In this document: in pieces, positions 36,192-44,963 of the stretch
Layout of the letters: each line of letters starts with the position of its first letter
Position numbering within the stretch: the stretch's first letter is position 1
Assembly: GCF_000878195.1 (NCBI RefSeq)
Contig: NZ_JXST01000006.1
Location: forward strand, 1 to 64,000
Reading direction: 5' to 3'
Source: Mycolicibacterium llatzerense
GTDB taxonomy: Bacteria > Actinomycetota > Actinomycetes > Mycobacteriales > Mycobacteriaceae
Length of the DNA: 64,000 nucleotides
Made by a program: the position numbers and the translations under genes
Notes under the pieces: generated by a model
What the model was told of the DNA's origin: nothing
Seen by the model: only the letters and a program-made list of their open reading frames with translations
The model's database searches: none

Positions 36192-37052
36192 GTGAGCAAC
36201 GCAATCGAACGAGTCGGGGTCATCGGGGCCGGGCAGATGGGCGGCGGTATCGCCGAGGTCTGCATCAAGGCAGGCGCACAGGTCCTGGCGTTCGAGCCGA
36301 CCGAGGCGCTGACCACCGCCGGCCGGGAGCGGATCACCAAGTCGCTGGACAACGCGGTCAAGAAGGGCAAGCTGTCCGACGCCGACCGCGACGCCGCCCT
36401 GGGTCGGCTGAGCTTCACGAACGACCTGGCTGACATGGCCGATCGCCAGCTCGTCATCGAGGCCATCGTCGAAGACGTCAACGTCAAGGCGAAGGTTTTT
36501 TCTCAGCTTGACGAGATCATCACCGACCCCGAGGCAGTGCTGGCGTCGAACACGTCGTCCATCCCGATCATGCGCATCGCCGCTGCGACCAAGAACCCGA
36601 GCCGCGTGCTCGGTCTGCATTTCTTCAACCCGGTGCCGGTGCTGCCGCTGGTCGAGCTCATCTCATCGGTGACGACCGCCCCCGAAGCCGCCGCGCGCGT
36701 CGAGACCTTCGCCGGCGAGGTGCTGGGCAAGAAGGTCGTTCGGGCGGCGGATCGCTCGGGCTTCGTTGTCAACTTCCTGCTGGTTCCCTACCTGCTGGCA
36801 GCCATCCGGATGGCCGAGTCGGGCTTCGCCACCGTCGAGGACATCGACACCGCGGTCGTCGCCGGGTTGTCGCATCCGATGGGCCCGCTGAAGCTTGCCG
36901 ACCTGGTAGGCCTGGACACCATGAAGCTGATCGCCGACTCCATGTACGACGAGTACAAAGAGCCGCTGTACGCGGCCCCGCCGTTGCTGCTGCGCATGGT
37001 CGAGGCCGGGCAGCTCGGTAAGAAGTCTGGCAAAGGCTTCTACACCTACTGA
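36192..37052 (+). CDS. fadB2: 3-hydroxybutyryl-CoA dehydrogenase
   Basis: 286 residues. NAD(P)-dependent oxidation of 3-hydroxyacyl-CoA (or the reverse) in fatty-acid metabolism. Rossmann GAGQMGGGIAEV is at about residues 11-22, the catalytic His in GLHFFNPVPVLPLVE (about 139-153), and the C-terminal family domain ends in GKKSGKGFYTY. GTG start with AGGAGAGGA upstream. Conserved position after isocitrate lyase (Rv0468 in H37Rv). Confidence 0.95.
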   Translation: MSNAIERVGVIGAGQMGGGIAEVCIKAGAQVLAFEPTEALTTAGRERITKSLDNAVKKGKLSDADRDAALGRLSFTNDLADMADRQLVIEAIVEDVNVKAKVFSQLDEIITDPEAVLASNTSSIPIMRIAAATKNPSRVLGLHFFNPVPVLPLVELISSVTTAPEAAARVETFAGEVLGKKVVRAADRSGFVVNFLLVPYLLAAIRMAESGFATVEDIDTAVVAGLSHPMGPLKLADLVGLDTMKLIADSMYDEYKEPLYAAPPLLLRMVEAGQLGKKSGKGFYTY

Positions 37053-37196
37053 CAGACGCCGGGTTGGAGCCTGACAGTAATTTTCGTTAACCTTGCGTGC
37101 GGGTCGTTTTTCGCTGGGCCCGTTAGGGCATGCGCACGCACGGATATGTCATCCGGCCGCACCAGGCCATGGCGCCTCCCGCGACAGCGAACGTAA

Positions 37197-38093
<897 letters not shown>

Positions 38094-38100
38094 CTTTTCT

Positions 38101-38141
38101 AGCAAGGAGCCCCCGGACGCCGTCCGGGGGCTCCTTGCTTT
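38101..38141 (+). terminator. Strong terminator of umaA
   Basis: AGCAAGGAGCCCCCGGAC and its exact complement (18-bp arms, 38101-38118 and 38122-38139) with a 3-nt loop, followed by TT. Confidence 0.88.
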
Positions 38142-38143
38142 GT

Positions 38144-38203
38144 GTCGAGATGACGGTTGGTGACGAAATTTGGCGAGATTGCGTCACCAACCGTCATCTC
38201 GAC
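38144..38203. repeat. Palindrome copy 1 flanking the DUF559 gene (22-bp arms, 16-nt loop)
   Basis: Arms 38144-38165 (starting GTCGAGATGACGGTTGGTGA) and 38182-38203 are perfectly complementary around the loop AAATTTGGCGAGATTG. The stop codon of the DUF559 gene (TGA, 38194-38196 on the minus strand) lies inside the right arm. A matching copy is at 39106-39161. Confidence 0.88.
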
Positions 38204-39057
38204 GAGGGATAGCCGTTGGCGTACAGGGCTTTTCGAGCCCGTGCCACTACCTCCGTCTGTCGAAAACGCAGCTGATTGCGGCTGACCCGAATGATCGTCC
38301 AGCCTTGAGCCGCCAGGAACTCCAGCCGCTCGATGTCCGCTTCGTGCTGCCGCGCATCGGTCCAGTGCTGTAGGCCGTCGTACTCGACTCCAACCATCCA
38401 TTGCGGGTATCCCATGTCGATTCGGCGTCGCACGCGGCCCCATTGGTCGGCCACCGGTATCTGCGTGACGGGTCGGGGCAGGCCGGACTGCATGAGCAAC
38501 AACCTCAGCCTCGTCTCCTGTGGTGACTCTGCACCCGCATCGGCAACAGTCAGGGCGTCGCGCAGGCGGCGGATACCGCGGGCCCCGGCGTATCGCTCGG
38601 CAATCGCTGCCACATCGGTGACCGCAGCGCCGCTAGCGTTGAGCAGCGCATCGATGCGGATGACGGCAGTCTCGAACGGCAGCCGTCGGCCCAGGTCATA
38701 GCCGGTGCGGGCGGGTGTGGTGCACGACATCGCATCAACGATCGTCAATTCGTCGTCGGCGATCGTGCCGATGTGAACGACGATGCCCTTTGGTGCCGGT
38801 TTGCGGGTCCTCGCTAGTTCTGCCGGGGCTTGGCTTGGTATCCAACGGCTGCCGAGTGCGGCCGCGGCGGAAAATCCCGCCAGTGTGGCCTCCCGACCTG
38901 ACCACAGCCACGCGGCTTCGGCGTGATCGCGTGGCGTGAGCGTGAATTCATTTGGCGCGTAGACATTTCTGTGGACCATGCGATATCGGGCGCGCAGCAT
39001 TTGCCGCGTGACCGCACCCGATTCCAGGGCTTCGGTGCCGAGAAAAAGTTCCCCCAC
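38194..39057 (-). CDS. DUF559 protein: AbiEi-like winged helix N-domain plus Vsr/PD-(D/E)XK-like nuclease C-domain
   Basis: 287 residues (GTG 39057). The N-terminal part (LESGAVTRQMLRARYRMVHR, NVYAPN) resembles the AbiEi winged helix. The C-terminal about 100 residues are the DUF559 endonuclease-like fold: ESPQETRLRLLL, then RRIDMGYPQWMVGVEYDGLQ with candidate Asp/Glu residues, and GWTIIRVS. This fold is related to Vsr mismatch endonucleases. Such genes are multicopy in mycobacteria and their function is unsettled. It sits between two near-identical palindromes, and a truncated relative is at 14383-14718. Confidence 0.82.
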   Translation of the reverse strand: MGELFLGTEALESGAVTRQMLRARYRMVHRNVYAPNEFTLTPRDHAEAAWLWSGREATLAGFSAAAALGSRWIPSQAPAELARTRKPAPKGIVVHIGTIADDELTIVDAMSCTTPARTGYDLGRRLPFETAVIRIDALLNASGAAVTDVAAIAERYAGARGIRRLRDALTVADAGAESPQETRLRLLLMQSGLPRPVTQIPVADQWGRVRRRIDMGYPQWMVGVEYDGLQHWTDARQHEADIERLEFLAAQGWTIIRVSRNQLRFRQTEVVARARKALYANGYPSSR

Positions 39058-39105
39058 ACATTGGTCAGACGCGCCGCGCGGTCATTCGGTTCCATATCGC
39101 TCTGA

Positions 39106-39161
39106 CGAGATGACGGTTGATGACGAAATTTCGCCAAATTCCGTCATCAACCGTCATCTCG
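39106..39161. repeat. Palindrome copy 2 flanking the DUF559 gene (20-bp arms, 16-nt loop)
   Basis: Arms 39106-39125 (CGAGATGACGGTTGATGACG) and 39142-39161 are perfectly complementary around AAATTTCGCCAAATTC. Compared with copy 1, the arm change GG to GA is matched by CC to TC on the other arm, so pairing is kept. Confidence 0.88.
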
Positions 39162-39166
39162 GCGGG

Positions 39167-40027
39167 CTAACAGGACGCCAGTCGCTTCTTCTCCGCCTCG
39201 ACGTCGAAATCGGCTGGGGGCCAAGATAGTTCGAGCTGTTCGAGCGCCTCGATCAGTAGCTCGGTGATGGCCAGCCGGGAGTACCACTTGCGGTTGCACG
39301 GCACGACGTGCCACGGCGCATGCGCGGTGGAGGTGCGGTCCAGCACGGCCTGATACGCCTCTTGATACTTCGGCCACAGCAGGCGCTCATCGATGTCGGC
39401 GGGGTTGTACTTCCAGTACTTGTCCGGCCGGTCGAGCCGCTCCGCGAGCCGCTTCTTCTGCTCGTCGAGCGAGACGAACATCGCGACCTTGATGATCGTC
39501 GTCCCGGCGTCGGTCAGTTCGCGCTCGAAGGCGTTGATCTCGTCGTACCGGCCTTCCCATACCGACGGCGGCACCAGGTCGTGCACCCGCACGATCAGCA
39601 CGTCCTCGTAGTGCGACCGGTCGAAGACACCGATGTGCCCGGCCGGCGGTACCGCCTTCTGGATGCGCCAAAGGTAGTGATGCGACAGCTCTTCCGGGGT
39701 GGGCTTGCCGAAGGCTGAGTACCAGATCCCTTGCGGATTACCGGCTCCCACAACATGTTTGACGATTCCGCCTTTGCCGGCGGTGTCCATGCCCTGCAGG
39801 ACCAGCAGCACGGACCGGCGGTCCCCGGAGCGGCTGTTCGCGTACAGCCGCTCCTGCAGCTCGGCGAACCGCTCGTTGCGTTCGGTCTGCAGCTCGGGGG
39901 CGTCGGCCTTGCTGCCGCGGAACCCGGGGGTGGCGTCCGGGTCGATGTCGGCCACCCGGTGACCGGGTTTGAACTCAAGGTGCTTGTGCGGTTCGTGGGT
40001 CCACAGCGACGGCAGATCGGAGGTCAC
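39167..40027 (-). CDS. ppk2: Second polyphosphate kinase 2 (class III-like)
   Basis: 286 residues. Walker A is LQGMDTAGKGGIVKHV (about residues 77-92), and the second motif is FDRSHYEDVLIVRVHDLVP (about 136-154). The DRSHYEDV form and the tail HVVPCNRKWYSRLAI are typical of the PPK2 group that phosphorylates AMP or ADP with polyphosphate. It differs from the WYNRAGVERVMG type at 20859-21725. It follows immediately after palindrome copy 2 and precedes madR on the other side. Confidence 0.9.
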   Translation of the reverse strand: MTSDLPSLWTHEPHKHLEFKPGHRVADIDPDATPGFRGSKADAPELQTERNERFAELQERLYANSRSGDRRSVLLVLQGMDTAGKGGIVKHVVGAGNPQGIWYSAFGKPTPEELSHHYLWRIQKAVPPAGHIGVFDRSHYEDVLIVRVHDLVPPSVWEGRYDEINAFERELTDAGTTIIKVAMFVSLDEQKKRLAERLDRPDKYWKYNPADIDERLLWPKYQEAYQAVLDRTSTAHAPWHVVPCNRKWYSRLAITELLIEALEQLELSWPPADFDVEAEKKRLASC

Positions 40028-40032
40028 GCCGC

Positions 40033-40737
40033 TCAGTGAATCAGATGTGGCGGGATGGTCGGGGACGGATGCGGTTGCGCGTTGAATTCCTGCAATGACC
40101 CGCCGACTTCGACGGCGCCCCGCAGCGCGCCCCAGGACAGCAAGGTCAGGTAGTCGATGAGTTGTTCAGCGGTCATCCGGCGATTGGACATCCAGGAGTG
40201 GGTGGCCAGCTGCACGCCGCCGACGGTGTGGAACGCGAAGGCGTCGACGCCGCCGGTGTCCATCCCGGCGTGCGCCATGCGTCGGCGCAGCACAACGGCG
40301 AGCATGCGCGCGATGATCTGTTCGGAGTCGGCGATGGCCTTGCTCTTGCTCGCCGAACTGTTGGCGAACACGAACGGATAGATCTCCGGCTCGGCGGCGA
40401 CGGTGTCGACGTACACCCGGATGATCTCCCGGGTGAGTTCGAAGCCGTCGAGGTTCGACGACAGCGCTGACGCCATATTGGGGATCAGTGTGGTTTGCGC
40501 GAAGCGCATCATCACCGCGGTGGTCAGATCGTTCTTGTCGACGAAGTAGCGGTACAGCACGGTCTTCGACACGCCGATCTCGGCCGCGATCTCGTCCATG
40601 CTGACGTTGCTGCCGCGGCGCCGGACGGCTTCGAGTGTGCCGTCGACCAGTTCATTGCGGCGATCGACCTTGTGTTGGTGCCAGCGTCGTTTGCGCCCGT
40701 CGGCTTTTGCCGACGACGGTGCGTTTTGCTGTGCCAC
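40033..40737 (-). CDS. madR: TetR-family regulator MadR (Rv0472c ortholog)
   Basis: A 234-residue TetR regulator. Basic N-terminus, helix-turn-helix MDEIAAEIGVSKTVLYRYF (about residues 47-65), and a large helical ligand domain. Position and sequence match Rv0472c, described as MadR, an acyl-CoA-sensing repressor of the mycolate desaturase genes desA1/desA2. Its targets lie outside this window. It stops 5 bp from the PPK2 gene start on the same strand, so both may be co-transcribed. Confidence 0.82.
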   Translation of the reverse strand: MAQQNAPSSAKADGRKRRWHQHKVDRRNELVDGTLEAVRRRGSNVSMDEIAAEIGVSKTVLYRYFVDKNDLTTAVMMRFAQTTLIPNMASALSSNLDGFELTREIIRVYVDTVAAEPEIYPFVFANSSASKSKAIADSEQIIARMLAVVLRRRMAHAGMDTGGVDAFAFHTVGGVQLATHSWMSNRRMTAEQLIDYLTLLSWGALRGAVEVGGSLQEFNAQPHPSPTIPPHLIH

Positions 40738-40796
40738 GGTCGCAGTATGTCCATTCCGCTAGATCAGCTTGATAATACGGGGCGCCTGTTGCGGGC

Positions 40797-42176
40797 ATGC
40801 AGGATGATGGAAGCGTGGCACACCGACCCAGGCCGGGACCTGGACCCCATTCAAGGCACCAGGCATCCCTCGAACCGCACGTCAGCCTCGCGGAGTCGTT
40901 TGCCGGCGCCGACCGGACGGCCGACGAAGAGCGGCGCCGTAACCTGCGCCGGATGAAAGCGGTCGCGCTGAGCTTCCTGCTGGGTGCGACGGTGTTGTTT
41001 GCCGTGTGTACATGGTTGCAGGCCCGGGGCGGCGCGTACAGCTGGACCGGTCCGTGGGTGGGATATGTCCGGGCCGGTGCCGAGGCGGGCATGGTCGGTG
41101 CGTTGGCGGACTGGTTCGCGGTGACGGCGCTGTTCCGTCATCCGCTGGGCATCCCCATCCCGCACACCGCGATCATTCCGCGCAAGAAGGACCAGCTCGG
41201 CGAGGGCCTGGGCACCTTTGTGCGCGAGAACTTCATGTCGCAGGAAGTGGTCGAGACGAAGCTGCGCGACGCCCAGGTGGCCAGCCGGCTGGGAAAGTGG
41301 CTGTCGGAACCGGTGCATGCGGCACGGGTGGCCGCCGAGGCGTCGACGGTGCTGCGGGTGCTGGTGGAGCTACTGCGCGACGAAGACGTGCAGCACGTGC
41401 TGGACCGGATGATCGTCAAGCGGATCGCGGAACCGCAGTGGGGCCCGCCGATCGGCCGGGTGCTGGAGAGCCTGCTGGCCGAGCGGCGGCAGGAGGCGCT
41501 GCTGCAGCTGTTGGCCGACCGCGCGTTCCAATGGTCACTCAATGCCGGCGAGATCATCGAGCGGGTCATCGAGCGGGATTCGCCGACGTGGTCGCCGCGC
41601 TGGGTCGACCACCTGGTGGGCGACCGCATCCACCGCGAGCTGATGGACTTCACCGACAAGGTGCGGCGCAACCCCGAGCACGAGCTGCGGATGTCGGCCA
41701 CGAAGTTCCTCTTCGACTTCGCCGACGATCTGCAGAACGACGAGGACACGATCGCGCGGGCCGAACGGATCAAGGAACAGATCCTGGCACGCGACGAGGT
41801 GGCGCGGGCTGCGGAGACGGCGTGGAGCACCGCCAAGCGCATCATCCTCGAATCGGTGGACGATCCATCGTCAGTTTTGCGCACCCGGATTGCAGATTCG
41901 GTGGTGCGGATCGGGGAGTCTCTGCGGGACGACGCGGAGCTGCGGGACAAAGTTGACGACTGGCTCGTCAGGGGCGCAAAACACCTTGTTGCGCAATATG
42001 GGACGGAGATCACAGCGATCATCACGGAGACCATCGAACGTTGGGACGCCGACGAGGCGAGCCGGCGGATCGAGCTCCATGTGGGCCGTGACCTGCAGTT
42101 TATTCGGATCAACGGCACGGTCGTCGGATCGTTGGCCGGACTGGTCATATACACGGTCGCCGAGCTGTTCCTCTGA
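40797..42176 (+). CDS. DUF445 membrane protein (Rv0473 type)
   Basis: 459 residues from ATG 40797 (GTG 40815 possible). Membrane helices at about residues 57-75 and near 88-110 (WVGYVRAGAEAGMVGALADW), a long helical cytosolic or periplasmic middle rich in charged residues, and a final helix (about 440-458). The DUF445 signature includes ADWFAVTALFRHPLGIPIPHT and AIIPRKKDQLGEGLG. Function is unknown. Divergent from madR with a 59-bp gap. Confidence 0.85.
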   Translation: MQDDGSVAHRPRPGPGPHSRHQASLEPHVSLAESFAGADRTADEERRRNLRRMKAVALSFLLGATVLFAVCTWLQARGGAYSWTGPWVGYVRAGAEAGMVGALADWFAVTALFRHPLGIPIPHTAIIPRKKDQLGEGLGTFVRENFMSQEVVETKLRDAQVASRLGKWLSEPVHAARVAAEASTVLRVLVELLRDEDVQHVLDRMIVKRIAEPQWGPPIGRVLESLLAERRQEALLQLLADRAFQWSLNAGEIIERVIERDSPTWSPRWVDHLVGDRIHRELMDFTDKVRRNPEHELRMSATKFLFDFADDLQNDEDTIARAERIKEQILARDEVARAAETAWSTAKRIILESVDDPSSVLRTRIADSVVRIGESLRDDAELRDKVDDWLVRGAKHLVAQYGTEITAIITETIERWDADEASRRIELHVGRDLQFIRINGTVVGSLAGLVIYTVAELFL

Positions 42177-42178
42177 TC

Positions 42179-42218
42179 GTGCTAGCAAGCGCTTGCAAGC
42201 GCTTGCAATAGTTAGCAC
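42179..42218. promoter_or_regulatory. Compound palindromic operator upstream of the Rv0474-type regulator
   Basis: Two overlapping GCAAGCGCTTGC palindromes (42185-42196 and 42195-42206) sit inside a larger GTGCTA ... TAGCAC dyad (42179-42184 and 42213-42218). It starts 2 bp after the DUF445 stop and ends 66 bp before the HTH gene start. Autoregulation by that HTH protein is inferred. Confidence 0.7.
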
Positions 42219-42284
42219 CCTCTTTTACCGTTGTTTTCGTACAGATCGCCCACCAAAAGCGGTCGACGAAGACAGGGGAACGAC

Positions 42285-42740
42285 ATGGCGCAGGATGCAG
42301 ACATCGCCGCCGTCATGTCGAATGCAGCACAGGACATCGGCAGCTTCATCCGCACCCAGCGGGAGGCTGCGCAGGTCTCGGTCCGCCAGCTCGCTGAGAA
42401 GGCGGGCGTCAGCAACCCCTACCTGAGCCAGATCGAGCGTGGCCTGCGCAAGCCGTCGGCCGATGTGCTGAACCAGATCGCCAAGGCGCTCAGGGTTTCG
42501 GCCGAGGTGCTCTACGTACGGGCCGGAATCCTGGAGCCCAGTGCCGCCGGCGAGGTGCGTGACGCCATCATCGCCGACCTCTCGATCACCGAGCGGCAGA
42601 AGCAGGTGCTGCTCGATATCTACACATCCTTCCGGCAGCAGAACGATGCCGAATCCAAACCGCTTCCTGATCAGCCTGAATTGGAAGCCGCCAGTGAGGA
42701 GCAGACAACGACGACTGAGACTCACCAAGTAGCGAACTGA
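42285..42740 (+). CDS. HTH_3 (XRE-type) transcriptional regulator, Rv0474 type
   Basis: 151 residues. Helix-turn-helix VRQLAEKAGVSNPYLSQIER (about residues 34-53) within a Cro/C1-type domain, then an Asp/Glu/Thr-rich tail. AGGGGAA precedes ATG 42285. The M. tuberculosis counterpart Rv0474 has been reported as a copper-responsive repressor; whether that applies here is unknown. It lies 33 bp ahead of hbhA as in H37Rv and probably co-transcribes with it. Confidence 0.87.
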   Translation: MAQDADIAAVMSNAAQDIGSFIRTQREAAQVSVRQLAEKAGVSNPYLSQIERGLRKPSADVLNQIAKALRVSAEVLYVRAGILEPSAAGEVRDAIIADLSITERQKQVLLDIYTSFRQQNDAESKPLPDQPELEAASEEQTTTTETHQVAN

Positions 42741-42773
42741 CCAACGCAGTACCCGAGAAAGGAAACAACGAAC

Positions 42774-43460
42774 ATGGCAGAGAACAAAGAGACCGCCCAG
42801 CCCACCATCGAGGACCTCAAGGCCCCCCTGTTCGCCGCCGTCGGCGCTGCGGACCTGGCGCTGGCCACCGTCAACGAGATCGTCGCGAGCCTGCGTGAGC
42901 GTGCCGAAGAGGCCCGCACCGATGCCAACGCGCGCGTCGAAGAGGGCCGTGCCCGCCTGACCAAGCTGCAGGAAGAACTGCCGGGCCAGGTTGAGGAGCT
43001 GCGCGAGAAGTTCAGCACCGAAGAGCTGCGCAAGGCCGCCGAGACCTACGCCGAGAACGCTCAGAACACCTACAACAAGCTGGTCGAGCGCGGCGAGGCC
43101 GCCCTGGAGCGCCTGCGCGCCCAGTCGTCCATCGAGAGCGTTCGTGAGCGCGTCGAGGACGTCCGTGAGCGTGTCGAGGACGTGCGCGAGCAGGTCACCG
43201 AGCTGACCCAGGATGCCCTGGGCAACGTTGCCAGCCAGACCCGCGCGGTCGGCGAGCGCGCCGCCAAGCTGGTCGGCGTCGAGCTGCCCGAGAAGGACGA
43301 GGCTCCGGCCGCCAAGAAGGCCGCCCCGGCCAAGAAGGCTCCGGCTGCCAAGAAGGCCGCTCCGGCCAAGGCTGCTGCGACCAAGGCCGCCCCGGCCAAG
43401 GCTGCTGCCAAGGTTCCGGCCAAGAAGGCCGCTCCGGCCAAGAAGGTCACCCAGAAGTAA
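42774..43460 (+). CDS. hbhA: Heparin-binding haemagglutinin HbhA
   Basis: 228 residues. A surface/lipid-body-associated adhesin in M. tuberculosis that binds heparan sulfate on epithelial cells; in saprophytes it is linked to lipid inclusions. A short N-terminal segment precedes a long coiled coil (about 40-150: [18 protein letters not shown] ... [15 protein letters not shown]). The C-terminal Lys/Ala/Pro-rich tail (about 175-228: [17 protein letters not shown]) is the heparin-binding region that is methylated in M. tuberculosis. AAAGGAAACAACGAAC precedes the ATG. Confidence 0.95.
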   Translation: MAENKETAQPTIEDLKAPLFAAVGAADLALATVNEIVASLRERAEEARTDANARVEEGRARLTKLQEELPGQVEELREKFSTEELRKAAETYAENAQNTYNKLVERGEAALERLRAQSSIESVRERVEDVRERVEDVREQVTELTQDALGNVASQTRAVGERAAKLVGVELPEKDEAPAAKKAAPAKKAPAAKKAAPAKAAATKAAPAKAAAKVPAKKAAPAKKVTQK

Positions 43461-43490
43461 TCAGGTTCGACGTCAAGGACGTAACCCACA

Positions 43491-43496
43491 TAGGCT
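43491..43496 (+). promoter_or_regulatory. -10 box (TAGGCT) for leaderless DUF2516 gene
   Basis: TAGGCT, GAGGGC, then GTG at 43503. It lies in the 42-bp gap after hbhA. Confidence 0.5.
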
Positions 43497-43502
43497 GAGG
43501 GC

Positions 43503-43787
43503 GTGTACCTCGGAAGCCTGGTGGGTTACGTCCTTTTCGCGTTGCAGATCGCGGTGCTCGCCACGACTGTCTACGCGTTCGTGCATGCCGCCATGCAGCG
43601 TCCGGATGCCTATACCGCCGTCGACAAACTGACCAAGCCGGTATGGCTGGCGATCCTGGGCGGCGGCGCGGTCCTGGGCTGGATCATCGGCCCGCCGGTG
43701 GGCGCGGCCATCGCGGCCTGTGCCGCCGGTGTCTACCTGGTCGACGTGAAGCCCAAACTCCTTGAGGTCCAAGGGAAATCCCGGTAA
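43503..43787 (+). CDS. DUF2516 small membrane protein (Rv0476 type)
   Basis: 94 residues, two to three hydrophobic helices ([20 protein letters not shown] near the N-terminus; [30 protein letters not shown]) and a polar C-terminal tail. Matches Rv0476 in order and size. Function unknown. It is followed after 3 bp by the Rv0477-type gene. Confidence 0.85.
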   Translation: MYLGSLVGYVLFALQIAVLATTVYAFVHAAMQRPDAYTAVDKLTKPVWLAILGGGAVLGWIIGPPVGAAIAACAAGVYLVDVKPKLLEVQGKSR

Positions 43788-43790
43788 TCG

Positions 43791-44222
43791 GTGCGTTCGA
43801 TCCGGTTCGCGGTCCTGGTAGCCGCCGCGTTGGCGCTGGCCCCGCAGGCTTTGGCCGACCCAGTTGATCCCGCCGAACCGACTCCACAACCTGTTCCGCC
43901 GCCGCCCTACGTCGACCACACCCGGTGGACGCAGTGGGACGGCGCGTCGAGCCTGCGGGTGTATCCGACGTGGGCCGGCCGGCACGCGTCCGGCCTGGGC
44001 GCCACGGCGCCGGGAGACGAGGCCTGGTCCGAGGTCCTGAACTCGGCGCCTGACGCCGACACCCCGGGGATGCGTGCCCAGTTCATGTGCCACTGGTACT
44101 TCGCCGAAGCCGCCGCGCCCGGCAAGGCCAGCTGGAACCTCGAGCCGTGGCGCCCGGTGGTCGACGACAGACAGATGGTGAAAGCGCGTTGCAATCCCGG
44201 TGGCACAGAGGAGCCGTTCTGA
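43791..44222 (+). CDS. Exported DUF2599 protein (Rv0477 type)
   Basis: 143 residues with a signal peptide (cleavage after QALA, about residue 23), a Pro-rich stretch (about 27-40), then the DUF2599 core ending in [20 protein letters not shown] and RCNPGG with two Cys. Function unknown. GTG start; its stop TGA shares its last base with the deoC ATG (TGATG), a tight translational coupling. Confidence 0.85.
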   Translation: MRSIRFAVLVAAALALAPQALADPVDPAEPTPQPVPPPPYVDHTRWTQWDGASSLRVYPTWAGRHASGLGATAPGDEAWSEVLNSAPDADTPGMRAQFMCHWYFAEAAAPGKASWNLEPWRPVVDDRQMVKARCNPGGTEEPF

Positions 44223-44902
44223 TGAGTTGGACCCGCGAGCAGGTGGCCGCACTGGTCGACCACACCCTGCTCAAGCCCGAGGCGACCGCCGCGGACGTCG
44301 CGAGCCTGTGCTGGGAGGCCGCCGATCTGGGCGTCTGCGCGGTCTGTGTGTCCCCGTCGATGCTGGCCGCCGTCGAGGTGCCCGAGCGCGTCAAGATCGC
44401 CACCGTCGTGGGATTCCCGTCGGGCAAGCATGATTCGCAGATCAAGGCCCGCGAGGCGGCACTGTCGGTCGTCGGTGCCGACGGCCGGCGCGGCGCCGAC
44501 GAGGTCGACATGGTGATCGACGTGGGTGCCGCCATCTCAGGGGACATCTCGGCGGTGTTCGCCGACATCTCCGCGGTCCGCGGGGCCGCCCCGACGGCGG
44601 TGCTGAAGGTGATCGTCGAGTCCGCGGCGCTGTTGAACCTCGCCGGCGCACCGACGCTGGCCGACGTCTGCCGCGCGGCGGCCGACGCGGGCGCCGATTT
44701 CGTGAAGACCTCCACCGGATTCCACCCCGCGGGCGGTGCGTCCGTGCAGGCCGTGGAGATCATGGCGCAGACCGTCCCGGCCCTCGGCGTCAAGGCCAGC
44801 GGCGGCATCCGTACCGCTGAAGACGCGCTGGCCATGTTGGCTGCCGGCGCCACCCGGCTCGGTCTGTCCGGTACCCGCGCCGTCCTCGACGGGCTGGGTT
44901 AG
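44222..44902 (+). CDS. deoC: Deoxyribose-phosphate aldolase
   Basis: 226 residues. Splits 2-deoxyribose-5-phosphate into glyceraldehyde-3-phosphate and acetaldehyde, in nucleoside salvage. Substrate-binding [10 protein letters not shown] at the start, Schiff-base Lys in VLKVIVES (about residue 121), and FVKTSTGF (about 160-167) with the second active-site Lys. TIM-barrel end [12 protein letters not shown]. Ortholog of Rv0478. Last gene of 43503-44902; it ends just before a perfect long palindrome. Confidence 0.95.
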   Translation: MSWTREQVAALVDHTLLKPEATAADVASLCWEAADLGVCAVCVSPSMLAAVEVPERVKIATVVGFPSGKHDSQIKAREAALSVVGADGRRGADEVDMVIDVGAAISGDISAVFADISAVRGAAPTAVLKVIVESAALLNLAGAPTLADVCRAAADAGADFVKTSTGFHPAGGASVQAVEIMAQTVPALGVKASGGIRTAEDALAMLAAGATRLGLSGTRAVLDGLG

Positions 44903-44907
44903 TCAGC

Positions 44908-44956
44908 GATTTGTGCACGTTTTTCCGCGGTGACCGCGGAAAAACGTGCACAAATC
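44908..44956. repeat. Perfect 23-bp-arm palindrome between convergent deoC and DUF2993 genes
   Basis: Arms 44908-44930 (starting GATTTGTGCACGTTTTTCCG) and 44934-44956 are exact complements with a 3-nt loop. It occupies the gap between both stop codons and can terminate in both directions; its length suggests a dispersed repeat family. Confidence 0.85.
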
Positions 44957-44963
44957 ACGCGGA

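Noticed and set aside
38144..39161. Flanking palindromes as insertion-sequence ends
   Set aside because: They are hairpins in the same orientation rather than terminal inverted repeats, there is no transposase and no target duplication was seen.
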